This document shows, piece after piece, positions 52,454 to 63,937 of a stretch of DNA of 64,000 bases (the first letter of the stretch is position 1; each line of letters opens with the position of its first letter). Source of the stretch: Pyropia haitanensis (taxonomy: Eukaryota; Rhodophyta; Bangiophyceae; Bangiales; Bangiaceae); the NCBI GenBank assembly GCA_008729055.1, contig SDUX01000007.1, positions 62,001 through 126,000 on the forward strand, read 5' to 3'. The notes below the pieces were generated by a model. That model was given only the letters and a program-made list of their open reading frames with translations, was not told the origin of the DNA and made no database searches. The translations under genes and the position numbers were made by a program.

Positions 52454-55056
52454 ATGGCCATGGCGATGGCCCGCGCGGCGGTCTGCCGCGCCTGCCTCGC
52501 CGCCGGCCGCCGCGGCCGCCCGCCCGGCCCGACGCGGGCGCTGCCGCCGCAGCGGCCGCCGCCGCGGCCGCCGCCCGTCGGTGCCCCCCCCACCGCCCAC
52601 CCCCCCCCGCCGTCGGCGGATCGGCCGCGGCAGCGACCGCGGCCGGCGGCACCCACCCCCGCCGCCACTGCGGCGGTGGCAGACGCCGCGCCGCCTCCGG
52701 CGGCGGCGTCAGACGGCCCGGCAGCCGGCGCGGCCGACGCGGGCGCGCCCGGCTGGTCCGCCGCCCTGCCCGACCTGCCCGACCTGCCCACCCTCCCGTC
52801 GCTGCCGTCGCTGCCGTCGCTTCCGCCGCTGCCGTCGCTGCCGTCCATCCGCCGGCTCCCGTCGGTGGGCCTCCCGTCGCTGCCGTCCGTGTCGATGCCG
52901 TCGGTGCCGTCGCTGCCGTCTGTCTCTGTGCCGTCGCTCCCGTCGATGCCGTCGCTGCCGTCCCTGTCGTCGCTGCCATCGCTACCGTCGCTGCCGTCGA
53001 TGCCGTCCCTGCCCGACGGCGAGCAGCTGAGCATGGACTGGGCGGTCGCGCAGTCGACGCTCACCGAGATGGCCGCGCTGCTGCGGTCGTCGGGGGAGCG
53101 CCACGCGCGGGCGCACGACGGGAAGGTGCGTGGGGTGGACGGGTGGAAGGGCGTCGGTTCCCGGCGGAGGGGCTGTTGCGGAGGGGGGGGGGTGGGGGTG
53201 CCCGCGCCGCGCGCCGTTGCCGCCGACGGGGTGGCTCCCACCGGGTCGCCCATTGCGGCCGCCCCCCCCGCGCCCGTCGTTGCCCGCTGGGTGTGGCCAC
53301 CCCTTGCGTGTGTGTGACACGGCCCTGCTGACGCGCTCGGTCGTCCTCTGTACTGCTCCTCGTCCCCCCTTCCTCTCCCCCGCCGTCCCCTTGCTGTGTG
53401 CCGCCTATCTCATCCTCCCCCTCTCCTTTACCCCTGTCCGTGTTGGCCACAGGAGCTAGGCCTGGTGGACTTTCTCATCCGCCTGCGCCTGCTAATGCTG
53501 CTGCGCCCCGCGTCGCCACCCCAGTGGTTCCCCTCCGCCGCCCTCCCCGCCGCCACCGTCGCCCACCTCGCCCGCGGCGCGGAGCTGGCTGACCTACCCT
53601 ACCAGCTGGGCAATGCCGGCAGCGGCAGCGGCGGCAGCGGCAGCGGCAGCGGCAGCGGCAGCGGCAGCGGCAGCGGCAGCGGCAGCGGCAGTGGCGGGCA
53701 CGCCCCCCCCCGCCCCCCCCCCGGCGTCACTCTCCTCGGCGGCGAGCTGTCGCCCGCCGTCGCGCGGCCCGCCTACATTGTTGGCCTCGACCACCGGTGT
53801 GGCGGCCGGCCGTTTGTGGCCATCCGCGGCACCGCGTCGGTGCGGGACGTGCTCACCAACCTCCACATGGGCGTCGTCGTCGCGGCGGTGCGGCCGACCG
53901 CCGCGCCGCCGGGCGCCGCTGTCCACGCGGGCTACGACGCGTCTGCCGCGGCGCTGGCGCCCCGCGTCACGCGGCTGCTCGCCACCGCTGGCGCCGCTGC
54001 CGACGGCCGGCGCGGCCGCCGGCCGTGGCCGCCCGCCGCGGCCGGCGCGGCGGGCGGGCACCCGGCCGGCGTGCTCGTCGTCGGCCACAGCCTCGGCGGC
54101 GCGGTGGCGCCGCTGCTCGCCCTCCGCCTCCGCGCGGCGGCGCCCGCGCGCGCGGCGGGCGTGGAGGCCCTATCGTACGGCCCCGCCGCGGTGGCGACCG
54201 CGGGGTTGGCGGCCTGGTCGGCGCGGCCGGCGGCGGCCATGACCGCCGTCGTGGCCGGCGCGGACGCGGTGCCGCGGCTGTCGCTGGCGAGCCTGGACCG
54301 CCTCGCGGCGGCGGTGGCGGCGGCGGAGCTGGGCGGCGAGCTCCGCTCTCTGCTGCTGCGGGGCCTACCAGAGACGCTCGCGGCGCTCGCGGGGGGGGAC
54401 GGCCGCGACGGCGTCCCGCGGCGCGTGTCGGCCGCCGCGTGGGCGGGCTCCGCCGAGGGGGGGGGGGGGGCGCCGCCGCCGCCACAGACGGCAACGACGG
54501 CGCCCGGGGCAACGCCGACGGCGCACAGAGTGACGCCGACGGCGGGCGACGCGGGGGTGGACGCCCGCGGGTGCGGTCCAAGGCGGCGGTCGCGTCCGAG
54601 GTGGGCCGCGAGGAGGCGGGTGGCGCCGGTACCGTTGATGCGGCGGTGGAGCGCCTCGACGGCACGCGGGCGGTGGAGCTCTACCCGATGGGTGCGCTCG
54701 TGCACGTGGCGGGCGACGTGCCGGCGGCGGCCGCCGACGGCGGCGCGTCGGCGGGGGCGCCCGCCCGACCCGCAGACGGTCCCGCGCGGGTCGGGGAGGG
54801 CGCAGCAAGGAAAGCCGCCAGCGGCGGCGGCGGCGACGGGGACCGCGGCGGCGACGACGACGGTGGCGGTGGCGGCGGCGGCGGCGTGTCGGTCTTTTGC
54901 GGGGATCTAATGCGGGACTTGACCGACGTGGTGCCCCACGAGCGGATGATGGCGGACCACCTGCTCGACGGCATCGTCGCTGCGCTGCGCGCCGCGGCGG
55001 CCGACGCCGCGGCCGCGGAGGCGGCCAAGTCGGAGGGGCGGCGGGAACGACGTTGA
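52454..55056 (+). CDS. sn1-specific DAG lipase-like (lipase class 3), two exons
   Basis: Exon 1 is 52454-53125 and exon 2 is 53453-55056; the 327-nt intron has GTGCGT and CCACAG, phase 0. Exon 1 carries a Pro/Ala-rich region and about 25 LPS-type tripeptides (LPSLPSLPS ... MPSLPS). Exon 2 has a Gly-Ser run of ~14 repeats, then PYIV-like and FVAIRGTASVRDVLTNLHMG, VLVVGHSLGGAVAPLLALRL with the nucleophile Ser, AGADAVPRLSL with a likely Asp, and RMMADHLLDGIVAALRA with a likely His. This layout resembles diacylglycerol lipases, which release the sn-1 acyl chain at membranes. No N-terminal four-helix membrane domain is seen here. The frame changes at a G14 run near 54460; both sides are strongly coding (LYPMGALVHV after it), so a consensus error is likely. 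The start ATG is uncertain. Confidence 0.7.
53614..53697 (+). repeat. GGCAGC hexamer microsatellite
   Basis: About 14 near-perfect GGCAGC units encode a Gly-Ser run inside the lipase gene. A length-variable insert like this is expected to be tolerated as a flexible linker. Confidence 0.9.
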
Positions 55057-55998
55057 CCCTTGTTTTGATGTTTCGTTTTTGTGTGTTCTTCGGTGCGCCA
55101 CCAGCCCGGACGCGAGGGTGCACTCCGGCGACCGCTGGGGGGGGAGGACTGACGGGCATATCTGCCGCGCAGCAGCCAGCGGCGGCGGCGGCGTTTGGCG
55201 GCACGGCGGCCCTTCTGCTGGTTGCGTGGACCACCCCCCCCCACCCGCTGCGGCACTGCCAGTGAGCGTGGCTGTCGCCGACACCTGTTGGTCAGGGGCG
55301 CCGCGGCGGGCGCCCTGCCGACGGGACGCGCGCGCCGCCAGCGGTCGCCGCGGCCGCGGGGTGGTAGGGGGATGGGGGATCGTGGGCGGCAGGGGAGGGG
55401 GTGGCCGCGCCCCGTGACGAGCGCGCACCGCGTCGGCGCGCGGCCGGCGCGCGGCTCGGCCACGACCCGGCAGCCGGCCGGACGCGGTGTGCTGGGGCCC
55501 GTGGCGCTGCCACGCCGTCCGCAGGGTCGCGTTGGCGGTGGGGACGGCCGCCGGCGGCTACGACGCCGCGGTGGGGGCGGCATCGGATAGATGGCTGCGT
55601 CGCGACAGAGCGAGCGGCGGCCGCGGGTGCAGGGGGGGTCCGCGCCCACTCCTCCCCGCCGGGCGCGTCGAGGCCATCGGCGGCGAGCCCTCGCACGGGG
55701 CTTCCCGTGCAGACGCGGGCCACAGGGAGCCGCTTGCCAATGCCGGCTGGCTGCTTTTTCGCCCTCTCCTCAGGGAGCACTCAGAGAAAACGAAGCGGGC
55801 CGGTCCTCAGTCATCGTCCCTCCCCCACCCACAGCGCCTCCCCGCCACACACGGGAACGGCGCTGGTCAAAAGATTCCATGCAAACACAGCAGCGCAACC
55901 AGCGGGTACAAGCCGTCCTGCCCAGTAGCCGCTCTCTCGCCTCTCCCCCTAGGAACCTCACGGGCAAACCGACGCACGGGCGCCGCGACCGCGCCGCC
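55057..55998. other. Convergent 3' region, no gene seen
   Basis: This lies between the stop of the lipase gene (plus) and the stop of CCT5 (minus). It is GC-rich with long Pro/Arg frames on both strands that I reject on composition. It should hold both 3' UTRs. Confidence 0.5.
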
Positions 55999-57609
55999 CT
56001 ACGGGTCCTCGTCCCTGCTGATGACATCGTCGATTTTGAGCAGCATCCGCACCATCTGCGTCGCGTGGAGCAGCTGCTGCTGCTTGGACGCGAGCGCCTC
56101 GCGGACATTTTGCGCCTTCATGTCGTTGGTGCCGACGCCGAGACAGTCAATGCCCAACTGCGGGGAGGCCGACGCCACCTGCGCCGCCTTGACCGCCGTC
56201 ACCGTGTCGATGGGCTGGAGGCCCGCGTTCTCCGCCAGCGCCATCGCAACCGAGTCGAGGGCATCGGCAAAGCCCCGCATCGCGTATTGCGCGACGCCCG
56301 CGACCGCCTCGGCCGCCTCGGCAACGGCGAGGGAGCACGCAATCTCCGCCGCGCCGCCGCCATACACGATGCGCGAGTCGCGGATGAGGTTGCGCACGAC
56401 GCAGAGGGCGTCATGGATGGAGCGCTTGGCCTCCTCCACCACCATGCTGTTGCCACCCCGCACGTAGATGGTCACCGCCTTGGACGCGGCACACCCTTCC
56501 AGGACGATGACGTGCTCGTGGGTGGTGCCAAACGACAGCTCCCGCACGACGCCGGCCTTGCCCAGCTTGGACGCCGAGATCTCTGAGAAGCGCGGGATGA
56601 TCCGCCCGCCCGTAGCGAGCGCGATGAGCTCCAGCTCCACGCCGCCCACCCACCGGACGGCCGGCAGCTCCGACTTAAGTAACAGGTGGTTGGCCTCGTC
56701 GTCAAAGCCCCATTGGCAGATGACCAGGTTAGCGCCCGAAGACTTGACCGCCGCAACCATGTCCCGGAAATACGCCGCCTCGGCCTCCTGCATCTGGGTA
56801 TACTGCTCGACAGTGTCGATGTCCAGCTTGTGCTTAGTCTTGGGCTTGGGCGGCTCAAACGGGCAGGTGAGGATGCATATTTTGGCATCCTCCACCCTCT
56901 TGGGCATCTGCGGGTGCGAAAAGTCCTTGTCAATGACGATGCCCTGGACGAGCTTCGTCTCCTCAAGCTTGCCACCGGCTTTCCCGTCCAGCTTGATCAA
57001 GTCCAGGTTCACGTCCCGGCGCTCCAGGTCCGCCACCGCCAGCACCGCCTCCACGCACATGTCCGCCAGCTCCCGCTTCATCCGGTGCACAATTTTGCTG
57101 TTGAGGGTGGTCATGGCCGTTTGGACCAGCTCCTCGTGGCTATTGGCCTTGATGTCCACCGTGTCGGCAATGGCCTCCAGGCGAGGCATGCACACGTCGC
57201 AGGCGGCCTCAAAGCCCTCGGCGATGCGCGTCGGGTGGACGCCCCGGTCCAACAGCTTGGACGCCTCTTCCAGAAGCGCGCCGGCCAGCACCACCACCCC
57301 CGTTGTGCCGTCACCGATTTCGTCGTCCTGAGATTTGGACAGGGAGACCATCAGCTTGGCCACCTGATGCTCCACGTCCATCTGCTCCAGGATGGTGGCG
57401 CCATCATTGGTGACCGTAATGTCCCCGTCGGGGGACTGGAGCATCTTGTCCATTCCCCGGGGACCCAGCGACGTGCGAAGTGTGCGAGCAACCGCCTGGC
57501 CCGCCGCAATGTTGGCCTTCAGAGCGTCAATGCCCTTCAGGCGGGACTTGGACTCCTGCTCCTCCACGATGATGAAAGGCCTGCCATACTCGTCAAAAGC
57601 CAGCGACAT
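55999..57609 (-). CDS. CCT5: T-complex protein 1 subunit epsilon
   Basis: The ATG at 57609 ([18 protein letters not shown]) gives 536 residues, the normal length for the family; an upstream in-frame extension is not conserved. The epsilon-type N-terminus continues [14 protein letters not shown]. Group II chaperonin motifs are present: [22 protein letters not shown], the ATPase motif [20 protein letters not shown], and [13 protein letters not shown] with the C-terminal Asp-containing [11 protein letters not shown]. The protein is one of eight subunits of the cytosolic CCT ring that folds actin and tubulin. It is a single exon. The stop codon is TAG, which shows TAG is a normal terminator here. 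The gene converges on the lipase gene. Confidence 0.95.
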   Translation of the reverse strand: MSLAFDEYGRPFIIVEEQESKSRLKGIDALKANIAAGQAVARTLRTSLGPRGMDKMLQSPDGDITVTNDGATILEQMDVEHQVAKLMVSLSKSQDDEIGDGTTGVVVLAGALLEEASKLLDRGVHPTRIAEGFEAACDVCMPRLEAIADTVDIKANSHEELVQTAMTTLNSKIVHRMKRELADMCVEAVLAVADLERRDVNLDLIKLDGKAGGKLEETKLVQGIVIDKDFSHPQMPKRVEDAKICILTCPFEPPKPKTKHKLDIDTVEQYTQMQEAEAAYFRDMVAAVKSSGANLVICQWGFDDEANHLLLKSELPAVRWVGGVELELIALATGGRIIPRFSEISASKLGKAGVVRELSFGTTHEHVIVLEGCAASKAVTIYVRGGNSMVVEEAKRSIHDALCVVRNLIRDSRIVYGGGAAEIACSLAVAEAAEAVAGVAQYAMRGFADALDSVAMALAENAGLQPIDTVTAVKAAQVASASPQLGIDCLGVGTNDMKAQNVREALASKQQQLLHATQMVRMLLKIDDVISRDEDP

Positions 57610-60051
57610 GACCGCAGACCTCTGAAGAAGGGGAAGAAGTACTGGAAGAGGGGGGCCCAGAGCCCGGAAGCAACTGGAAAACACCAGAACGGAAAGAAAG
57701 CCCCAACTGATCAACAGCTACACAACGGCACCGACCGCAGCAGCCCGAGAATGCACAGACCGAGTGCCGTGCACACCAGGCGGGCGGATCGCTGTCGACC
57801 ATCGGCACCGCCGGTGACAGTCTAATTCTCTACACGATAGACCGTCCAATTGCATGTCGTTTGACAATCGGGTCACTGCCCCAGCCACATGTAATTACAA
57901 AAACCCGAGTTCCCGAGTTCAGTGATTGCAACGTTACTACAATTTATTGCTGTCACAGCATGCGTGCTTCAGAGACTTGACTGAGCCTAGGTCGAGAACA
58001 CAGCACCTCAAGAAAAGCCGAATCAGAACGGATTTGAACTATCCGAGCGGCGCGAGAGCCCAGTAAGACGAATCCTCTCTCGACGCGATCGCCAGACGGT
58101 TAGAAAGCACTGGCGACCAGTGAGACACAATCGTAAGTGCCAGTCGAGACATCGCATGGCATCTTGCCACGGTGGATCGGATATGATCTGGCGCCTACGA
58201 GGTCTGACAGGATGTTGAGCGCCATCTTCTGCTGGCGGGGCTGCTGACAATCCTGCCGGTGCCGTTGGAGGCTGGCTGGGTGGAGGAGATGTAATGGCGA
58301 CGGTGTGTGACCAGCCGTAATGGTAAACCTGACCTGTAAGTGCAATGAAGTGCCTCCTTGCGGGAATAAAGTAGGCTTGTGGGCAGCAGAAACGGCCCTT
58401 CCAGATAGGAAGTTGGTGATTGTCAGCAAGTCGAGGGAATCGCTCGTGACACCCCGCGACGGCCCGGAGCACGCACAAGGACGACACGTGCGGTTCTGAG
58501 CAGTTCGGCCGAATGCAACGCGGACGTTTCGAGCGCCGCAGCTCGTGCGCCCCGCGGCGCAACGGTCGCAGCTGGTTCAGTCGTCACCCCGACCCCGCGC
58601 CCGCTGTCTCCCGCGCCGTTCCACCCTCGGCCGTGCTTCTAGTGCACAACGGCGCTGGCCCTTCTCACTACGCTGCCTCCGACCGACGTCGTCCCCTACA
58701 TCCCCTTGACTGTTGCCATGAACGTACGTGCCTATCCCGATTGGAGGAGGGGCGGAACCCGACATTGTGGTGCTGCGAGGGGGGACCTGTGGCATTGTTC
58801 TTGAGGCTTGGGGTCAGGGCAACGGGACGCGAGGTGGGGCGCGGCGCGGCATGGACATCTGTATGCTGACTCGCGGATGGACAGGAGAATGAGCTGTCCC
58901 TTTTTATTGAGGTGTGCCTGGTGCGTTCGCTTCCGGTCGGTTGCTTGCTGGTGGTGTGAGATTCTCTCGTGTCGGTCAGCGCACGATACGAGCCTGGTAC
59001 GTCTCCTGTTCCCTTGTCGATTGGTCGCCGGCTTCACTGCGCAGGTGTTGTTGTGTGCACTGGTCTTGTTTGGGGGGAGACTGCGGGCGAGTTGCCGAGT
59101 CAGGGGTGAGGACGACGAGGGGAGTTGTTTGGTGATGGCTCTACCCCCGTCGGCGCGCATGTGCAGTGCCATGTGGGGTGGGGGGCGGGGGCAGACCTGG
59201 CTGGTTGACAGGCTTGTTGGAACGTTTTGCTGATGCGAGGTGCTGACGTGATGGGCTCTTGGTGTTTGTCACTGGGTATTTTGTTTTGCCAAGGTGTGTA
59301 GGTTTGCGGTCATGAGCGACACATGCCGTGAAGACCGCTGTTCCGTATGCCACATGGATGCGCTGTGTATGGCTGGTTTGTGGCGGTGGAGGGGAGGGGG
59401 ACGGGGGAGGTATGCATGCGGGCAGGGGGGGGCGGGGAAAGTAGGAAGAAGAACGAAGAAGTTGGGCACAACACATCTCGCGCCCGAGTCGTCCGAAGAT
59501 CGCCAGGCCGATCGGATGCGCACTGGGGCCACGAACGGTGGATGGCTCTGGACCACTATTGAATCAGAGCTCTTGACCTCGTTCAGCAGAGCAATATGTT
59601 ACATCCGCTATCGATGTGTATGGGATTCGAACTGGCCGACCCAACCTACTATCGGTTAATTTGACGGCTTTCGCGAGGTGCTGTGAAGTTCACATGCCGA
59701 GTCGAACCCCCGCCCTGTCCTGTTTTGCTCCCGCGGTGCGCCCGGCCCGGCCACGCATCACCGCAGCCACGTGCGCGGCTTGGCGACCCGCCCGTCTGCG
59801 ACCGACCTGCTGCTACGCCACGGCCTTCTCGGCTGTTTTTCTTCTTTCCCCGTTCCCTTTCCCCCTCTACGTCCCCCTCTTACCTTATCAGCTTCACCCC
59901 TTTCTTTCCCGTCGCTTTTTGACCCTTTTTCGTGTGTTGCTTCGCCGTGGTCTGCCTTTCGGCCCGCAGCCCCGCTGTCGCTTTGCCCGTCCCGTGCGGG
60001 CGCGCGCCAACAGGCGCCCCCCTCCTAGGTTGCGCGCCGTGGTGCTCCGCG
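57610..60051. other. Intergenic region without a recognised gene
   Basis: About 2.4 kb between the divergent CCT5 and DEP-DUF547 genes. Several frames of 60-180 codons exist on both strands, with no recognisable domain. Pyrimidine-rich sequence (59820-59940) lies directly upstream of the DEP-DUF547 ATG and may be its promoter/leader. TTCGAA-containing spots were checked for tRNAs and rejected. Confidence 0.45.
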
Positions 60052-63000
60052 ATGGCGTCCTCCCTGCCTCGAAAGCGCAAGGCCAACGAGGAGCAGGTGG
60101 TGCCCGACTATGACGCCGCCGCCGCCGCCCCCCGGTCGCCGTTGTTGGTCCTTTCTGAGCGCCGCGCCGCCGCGGCGGCGGTGCGCCCGCCGCTGGCAGC
60201 GGCGGCGGGCGCCCCGATTCCACCTGCGGGAGCTGGTGCTGGAGGTGACCGCCTCCTCCCGCCAGGCGGCGCGTGGCCGTGGGCGGCCCTCCGATCGGGG
60301 GGGCCCGCGGGGGTGGGCGGCGTGGCCGCCGGCAGGCCGGGAGCGTCGGCGGATGGGTTCGTCGGCGCGGATGGCATGGTGCCGAACAGGCCCGGCGGGG
60401 GGAGCGACGCGACGGACGGCGCCTTTCCTGGCGGCAGCGGCGACCCGTTTGCCATGTCAGACTTTGAAAACGTGTACGCGCGGATGCGTGCATCGGACAC
60501 TGGGTTTGCGGTGGCGGACCGCCGCTGGCGCGTCATGACCTACACAAAGTGCTTTGTCGGCTCCGAGGCGGTCACATGGATGATGGAGAACCTCGGCGTT
60601 GGCACCCGCGCCGAGGCGGTCAAGGTCGGCCAGCGCCTCATGGACGCGGGCCTGGTGCACCACGTGACCCACTCGGAGCCGTTTGGGGACGAGTACTTTT
60701 TTTACCGCTGGCAGGAGGATGACGAGTCGTCGGTGCTCAACATGAAGCGCGTGTGGGGCGTGGATCGACGGCCCCGCCACGCGGTAGACGTGTCGGTGGA
60801 CCTCCTCACCGCCATCGCGCTTATCTGTGAGGAGCACCGCAAGGGGGCGCTTGCGGTGGCCACCGCCGCCGCCGGGGGGGCGGTGCCAGGCTCCGCCTCC
60901 CCGCACACCCCCGCGGGGCAGGTACGTCACGAGGCTGTGCGGCCGGGCAGCAGCATGGGGGGGGGGCTGTCTGCGGCGGCGGCGGCCATGGCCGCGTTGA
61001 CCGGGCTCCCGCATCCATCGTCAATTTTGTCGTCCCCGTCAACGGCACCGGCGCCGACACCGGCACCAGCTGTCGCTGCGGCGGCGGCATCGGCACCGGT
61101 TTTGCCAAGAGAGGCGGCGCCCCAGCAAGTACCTTCATCCCAACTACCCGCCGCGCTGCAGCCGTCGCCGTCCGCCGTGGGCGGGGCCGCCCGGCCTGGC
61201 GGCTCGGAGGGTCTTGTTCCTGGACGACTGGCCGCAGAGGTCCACCCGTCGCCGCCATTGACGAGGATGACCAGCTTGACCCATTTGAGTGGCGGACCCG
61301 AAGGCGTCCACCACGGGGCGGCGGGGAGTTCAGTGGCGCTGGGCCCAGGCGCAATCTTTCCAAGCGTCTTGTCTGTTGGTCCTTCACCACGCAGCGCAGG
61401 CGGCAGCCGAGACGCGACACCCCTGATAGGGGGAGGGGATGGAGGTGGCGGAGGCGGTGGTGCTTCCGTCGCAGGGTCGGCGGGCACGCTGGGATCCCGT
61501 GCGCTGGCCGTGGTGGGCGTCTCACCCGTCTTCAACCTGTCTGCGGGGTCCCCCTCGATGGCGGCTGACGCTGCGAACGGGGATGCGTCGTCCCGCCGCG
61601 GCGGCAGTATTGTGCTGGAGGGCTCGGATGACGTTGACTACGACCGCCTGCGCGCGTCGCCGTCCTTCCGCGCGTTTGCGGTGGCCACCGCGGAGCTGCA
61701 GCGGGTGGACTTGTTGCCGCTCAACCACGACGAGCGGCTGGCCTTCTTTGCAAATGTGTACAACACGCTCGTCCTCCACGCGCACGCTGTGTATGGTCCG
61801 CCAGCGACGCTGTTACGGCGGTGGGTCTTTTTCCGCACCCTCTCCTACCGCGTCGGCGGTACGGACTGGACGCTGGACGATATTGAGCATGGTGTCCTGC
61901 GGGGCAATGCGCGGCCGCCGATGCTCAAGTTCTTACAGCAACTGCGGGTGGGCGACCCGCGGACGGCGTACGTGCTTGGCCGCCGCGACGGCCGAATCCA
62001 CTTTGTCATCAGTGCCGGCACCGTGTCTGACCCGCCGGTGCGAATTCTGGAGGGGGAGGACGTGGAGAGCCTGCTGGACGAGGCTACCTCGGACTTTCTG
62101 GACGTGGCGGTCAGTGTGGACGTAGAGGCCCGCGTGGTGCGGGTGCCCCGCATCTTTTGTTGGTATGCGGTAGACTTTCCCCGCGGCACCGGGCCGCTGC
62201 TCCGGTGGATTGCGCGGTACGTGCGGGATGAGCTGCGCGTCGCGCTGTTGGCGCTGGTGGATGGCGCTCCACCAGCGTCCCCAGCGCTGGCTGGAGGGGG
62301 TGGCGCGGCGGCTGCAACTGGTGCGGCGGACTCGGCGGCTAGCGCCGCGGACGGACTGGTGTGGCGGAGCTCCTCTAGCTCTGTGGGCCTTGGTATGGGC
62401 GGTGTCGGCGGCGGCAGCAGCAGGGGAGGCGCCGCCAGCGGCAGCACCGGCCTGGGTGGCGTCGGCGGCGGCGGCGGCGGCGCGGAGAGCCCGTCCGCGC
62501 CTGCTATTGCCGCGGCAGTCTCGCCTGGCGGTGGCAGCGTCGGCGGTGGCGACGCGCCGTCCGTGACGATCAAGTACGAGAACTTTGACTGGACGGCCGA
62601 CGCGCGCTTCTCCGCGGCGGTCGTCCGGCGCAAGCGGCGGCGGCTAGCGCGGGCGGCGGCGGCTGCCGCCGCGGCCGCCGCAGGCACCGCCGCACCCACG
62701 GGCCACCTGCCGTCGCTTCACCAGTCGACGGCACCGGCCTTGGCGCTCCCGGCAGGCACCCTCCCCGAGGGCGCGGTCGTCACCGTTCCGCCCGTGACGT
62801 TTGCGCAGGGGGTGTTCTCGTCAGGTCCTGCCGGCGGCGGCGTGGGTGGAGGCGGCAGTGGGGGCGGCGCCGGTGCCGGCGCCGGCGCTGGCGCCGGCGG
62901 TATCGGCGGCACCGGCGGCGGTGGGGGCCCTCGCTCCTCGCCGCTGCCGCCAGCAGATGGGGCGCCTGGCGGGGCGAGCCGCCGCGGTGGCCACGCTGCC

Positions 63001-63159
63001 GCCGCCGCCGCCGCCCCCGTAGCCGTGCCCGACGTGGCCGCCATGGCGGTGCCCGACGTGGGTGCCGCGACGTCGCCCGCCGCGGCGGGCCGGCGGGCGG
63101 AGCGGAGAGGGGGCGGCGGCCCGCCTCGCCCAGAGCTGGGCGGCGCGCAGGTGAGGTGA
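60052..63159 (+). CDS. DEP and DUF547 domain protein
   Basis: The ATG at 60052 (MASSLPRKRKANEEQVV) opens a basic N-terminus; an upstream extension is unlike the protein. Total length is about 1035 residues in one exon. The DEP domain lies at about 138-225, with DFENVYARMRASD, YTKCFVGSEAVTWMM and DAGLVHHVTHSEPFGDEYFF. DEP domains bind membranes or signalling partners. DUF547 lies at about 530-735, with LLPLNHDERLAFFANVYNTL, FRTLSYRVGGTDWTLDDIEH and a WYAVDFPRGTG stretch. DEP plus DUF547 is a known combination in plants and algae, with no settled biochemical role. The long linker and the C-terminus are Ala/Gly/Pro-rich; the latter contains GAGAG repeats and an Arg/Gly-rich end. The stop is TGA. 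Confidence 0.85.
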   Translation: MASSLPRKRKANEEQVVPDYDAAAAAPRSPLLVLSERRAAAAAVRPPLAAAAGAPIPPAGAGAGGDRLLPPGGAWPWAALRSGGPAGVGGVAAGRPGASADGFVGADGMVPNRPGGGSDATDGAFPGGSGDPFAMSDFENVYARMRASDTGFAVADRRWRVMTYTKCFVGSEAVTWMMENLGVGTRAEAVKVGQRLMDAGLVHHVTHSEPFGDEYFFYRWQEDDESSVLNMKRVWGVDRRPRHAVDVSVDLLTAIALICEEHRKGALAVATAAAGGAVPGSASPHTPAGQVRHEAVRPGSSMGGGLSAAAAAMAALTGLPHPSSILSSPSTAPAPTPAPAVAAAAASAPVLPREAAPQQVPSSQLPAALQPSPSAVGGAARPGGSEGLVPGRLAAEVHPSPPLTRMTSLTHLSGGPEGVHHGAAGSSVALGPGAIFPSVLSVGPSPRSAGGSRDATPLIGGGDGGGGGGGASVAGSAGTLGSRALAVVGVSPVFNLSAGSPSMAADAANGDASSRRGGSIVLEGSDDVDYDRLRASPSFRAFAVATAELQRVDLLPLNHDERLAFFANVYNTLVLHAHAVYGPPATLLRRWVFFRTLSYRVGGTDWTLDDIEHGVLRGNARPPMLKFLQQLRVGDPRTAYVLGRRDGRIHFVISAGTVSDPPVRILEGEDVESLLDEATSDFLDVAVSVDVEARVVRVPRIFCWYAVDFPRGTGPLLRWIARYVRDELRVALLALVDGAPPASPALAGGGGAAAATGAADSAASAADGLVWRSSSSSVGLGMGGVGGGSSRGGAASGSTGLGGVGGGGGGAESPSAPAIAAAVSPGGGSVGGGDAPSVTIKYENFDWTADARFSAAVVRRKRRRLARAAAAAAAAAAGTAAPTGHLPSLHQSTAPALALPAGTLPEGAVVTVPPVTFAQGVFSSGPAGGGVGGGGSGGGAGAGAGAGAGGIGGTGGGGGPRSSPLPPADGAPGGASRRGGHAAAAAAAPVAVPDVAAMAVPDVGAATSPAAAGRRAERRGGGGPPRPELGGAQVR

Positions 63160-63937
63160 GCGCTGCGCGCGCCGCGTGCGCGTGCGCGTGCGCGGCCCTG
63201 GCGCGCCCTGGTTGCGCTGCTGTTGCCCTCCCCCCCCGCGCTGGTGGTGTGTTTTTTTCTCGTGTGCCCTGGCAATCTCTTGGTTTCTCCCGCTGTTTTT
63301 GTCACTGTGCTTGTCGAGCCGCTCTTTTTCTCTCTTGTTGTAGCGCGCTGTTGCATCGACCACGCGCTTCTCTTTTCCCCCTTTTCTTCCCGCCCCCCCC
63401 GTTTCTTTTTGTTGCCCCGCTGCTGGGTGGGGTCGTACGGCCTCCGGCAAGCTCGGACGCGCACTGCGTCGCCGTGTGGTGAGCGCTCTGACGTCCCAGA
63501 GGCGGCGTTGCTACCGCCACCGTCTGCGCGTGCGGACACGTGGCACACCTCATCTTCCATCTTTTTACATTGAAATTAAGTCCCGGCGGATCAGCGGACG
63601 CCGGCGTCGCCCGGCGGCTGTTCTGCCTGTGCCGGGCGCGGAGTGTCGCCTGCCGCAGTTCCAGACTTGCGCCGCGCTCCGCGTGGGCGACGGCGGCCGT
63701 GACGGTGGCCGGGGTGCGGCAGCGGCGGCCGCGTGTCGTTGCTGCCGCCTTCTGCCTGTGGCTCCGTTCTTCCCCGACCCAGCCGACCTTGTCTAGCCGC
63801 AGCAGTCTCCTAGCGCTGACCGTGGCCGGCGCCGCTGCCCACGGAGGGCGGCTCTACGGGTAGCGCGTGCCGGCTGACCCCCCCCACCCCCGCCCGCCCC
63901 CCCCATTCCTCCTGCCGCGGCCCCCGCCCTCGCAGTC
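63160..63937. other. Intergenic region
   Basis: A T-rich stretch (63240-63420) follows the DEP-DUF547 stop and probably holds its 3' UTR. The C-rich stretch at 63875-63935 leads to the next ATG. No other gene is seen. Confidence 0.4.

Noticed and set aside
59618..59650. tRNA-like T-loop (GATTCGAAC) on the minus strand
   Set aside because: The flanking bases do not form the T stem, and no acceptor or anticodon arm could be placed. A similar spot at 49207 also failed.
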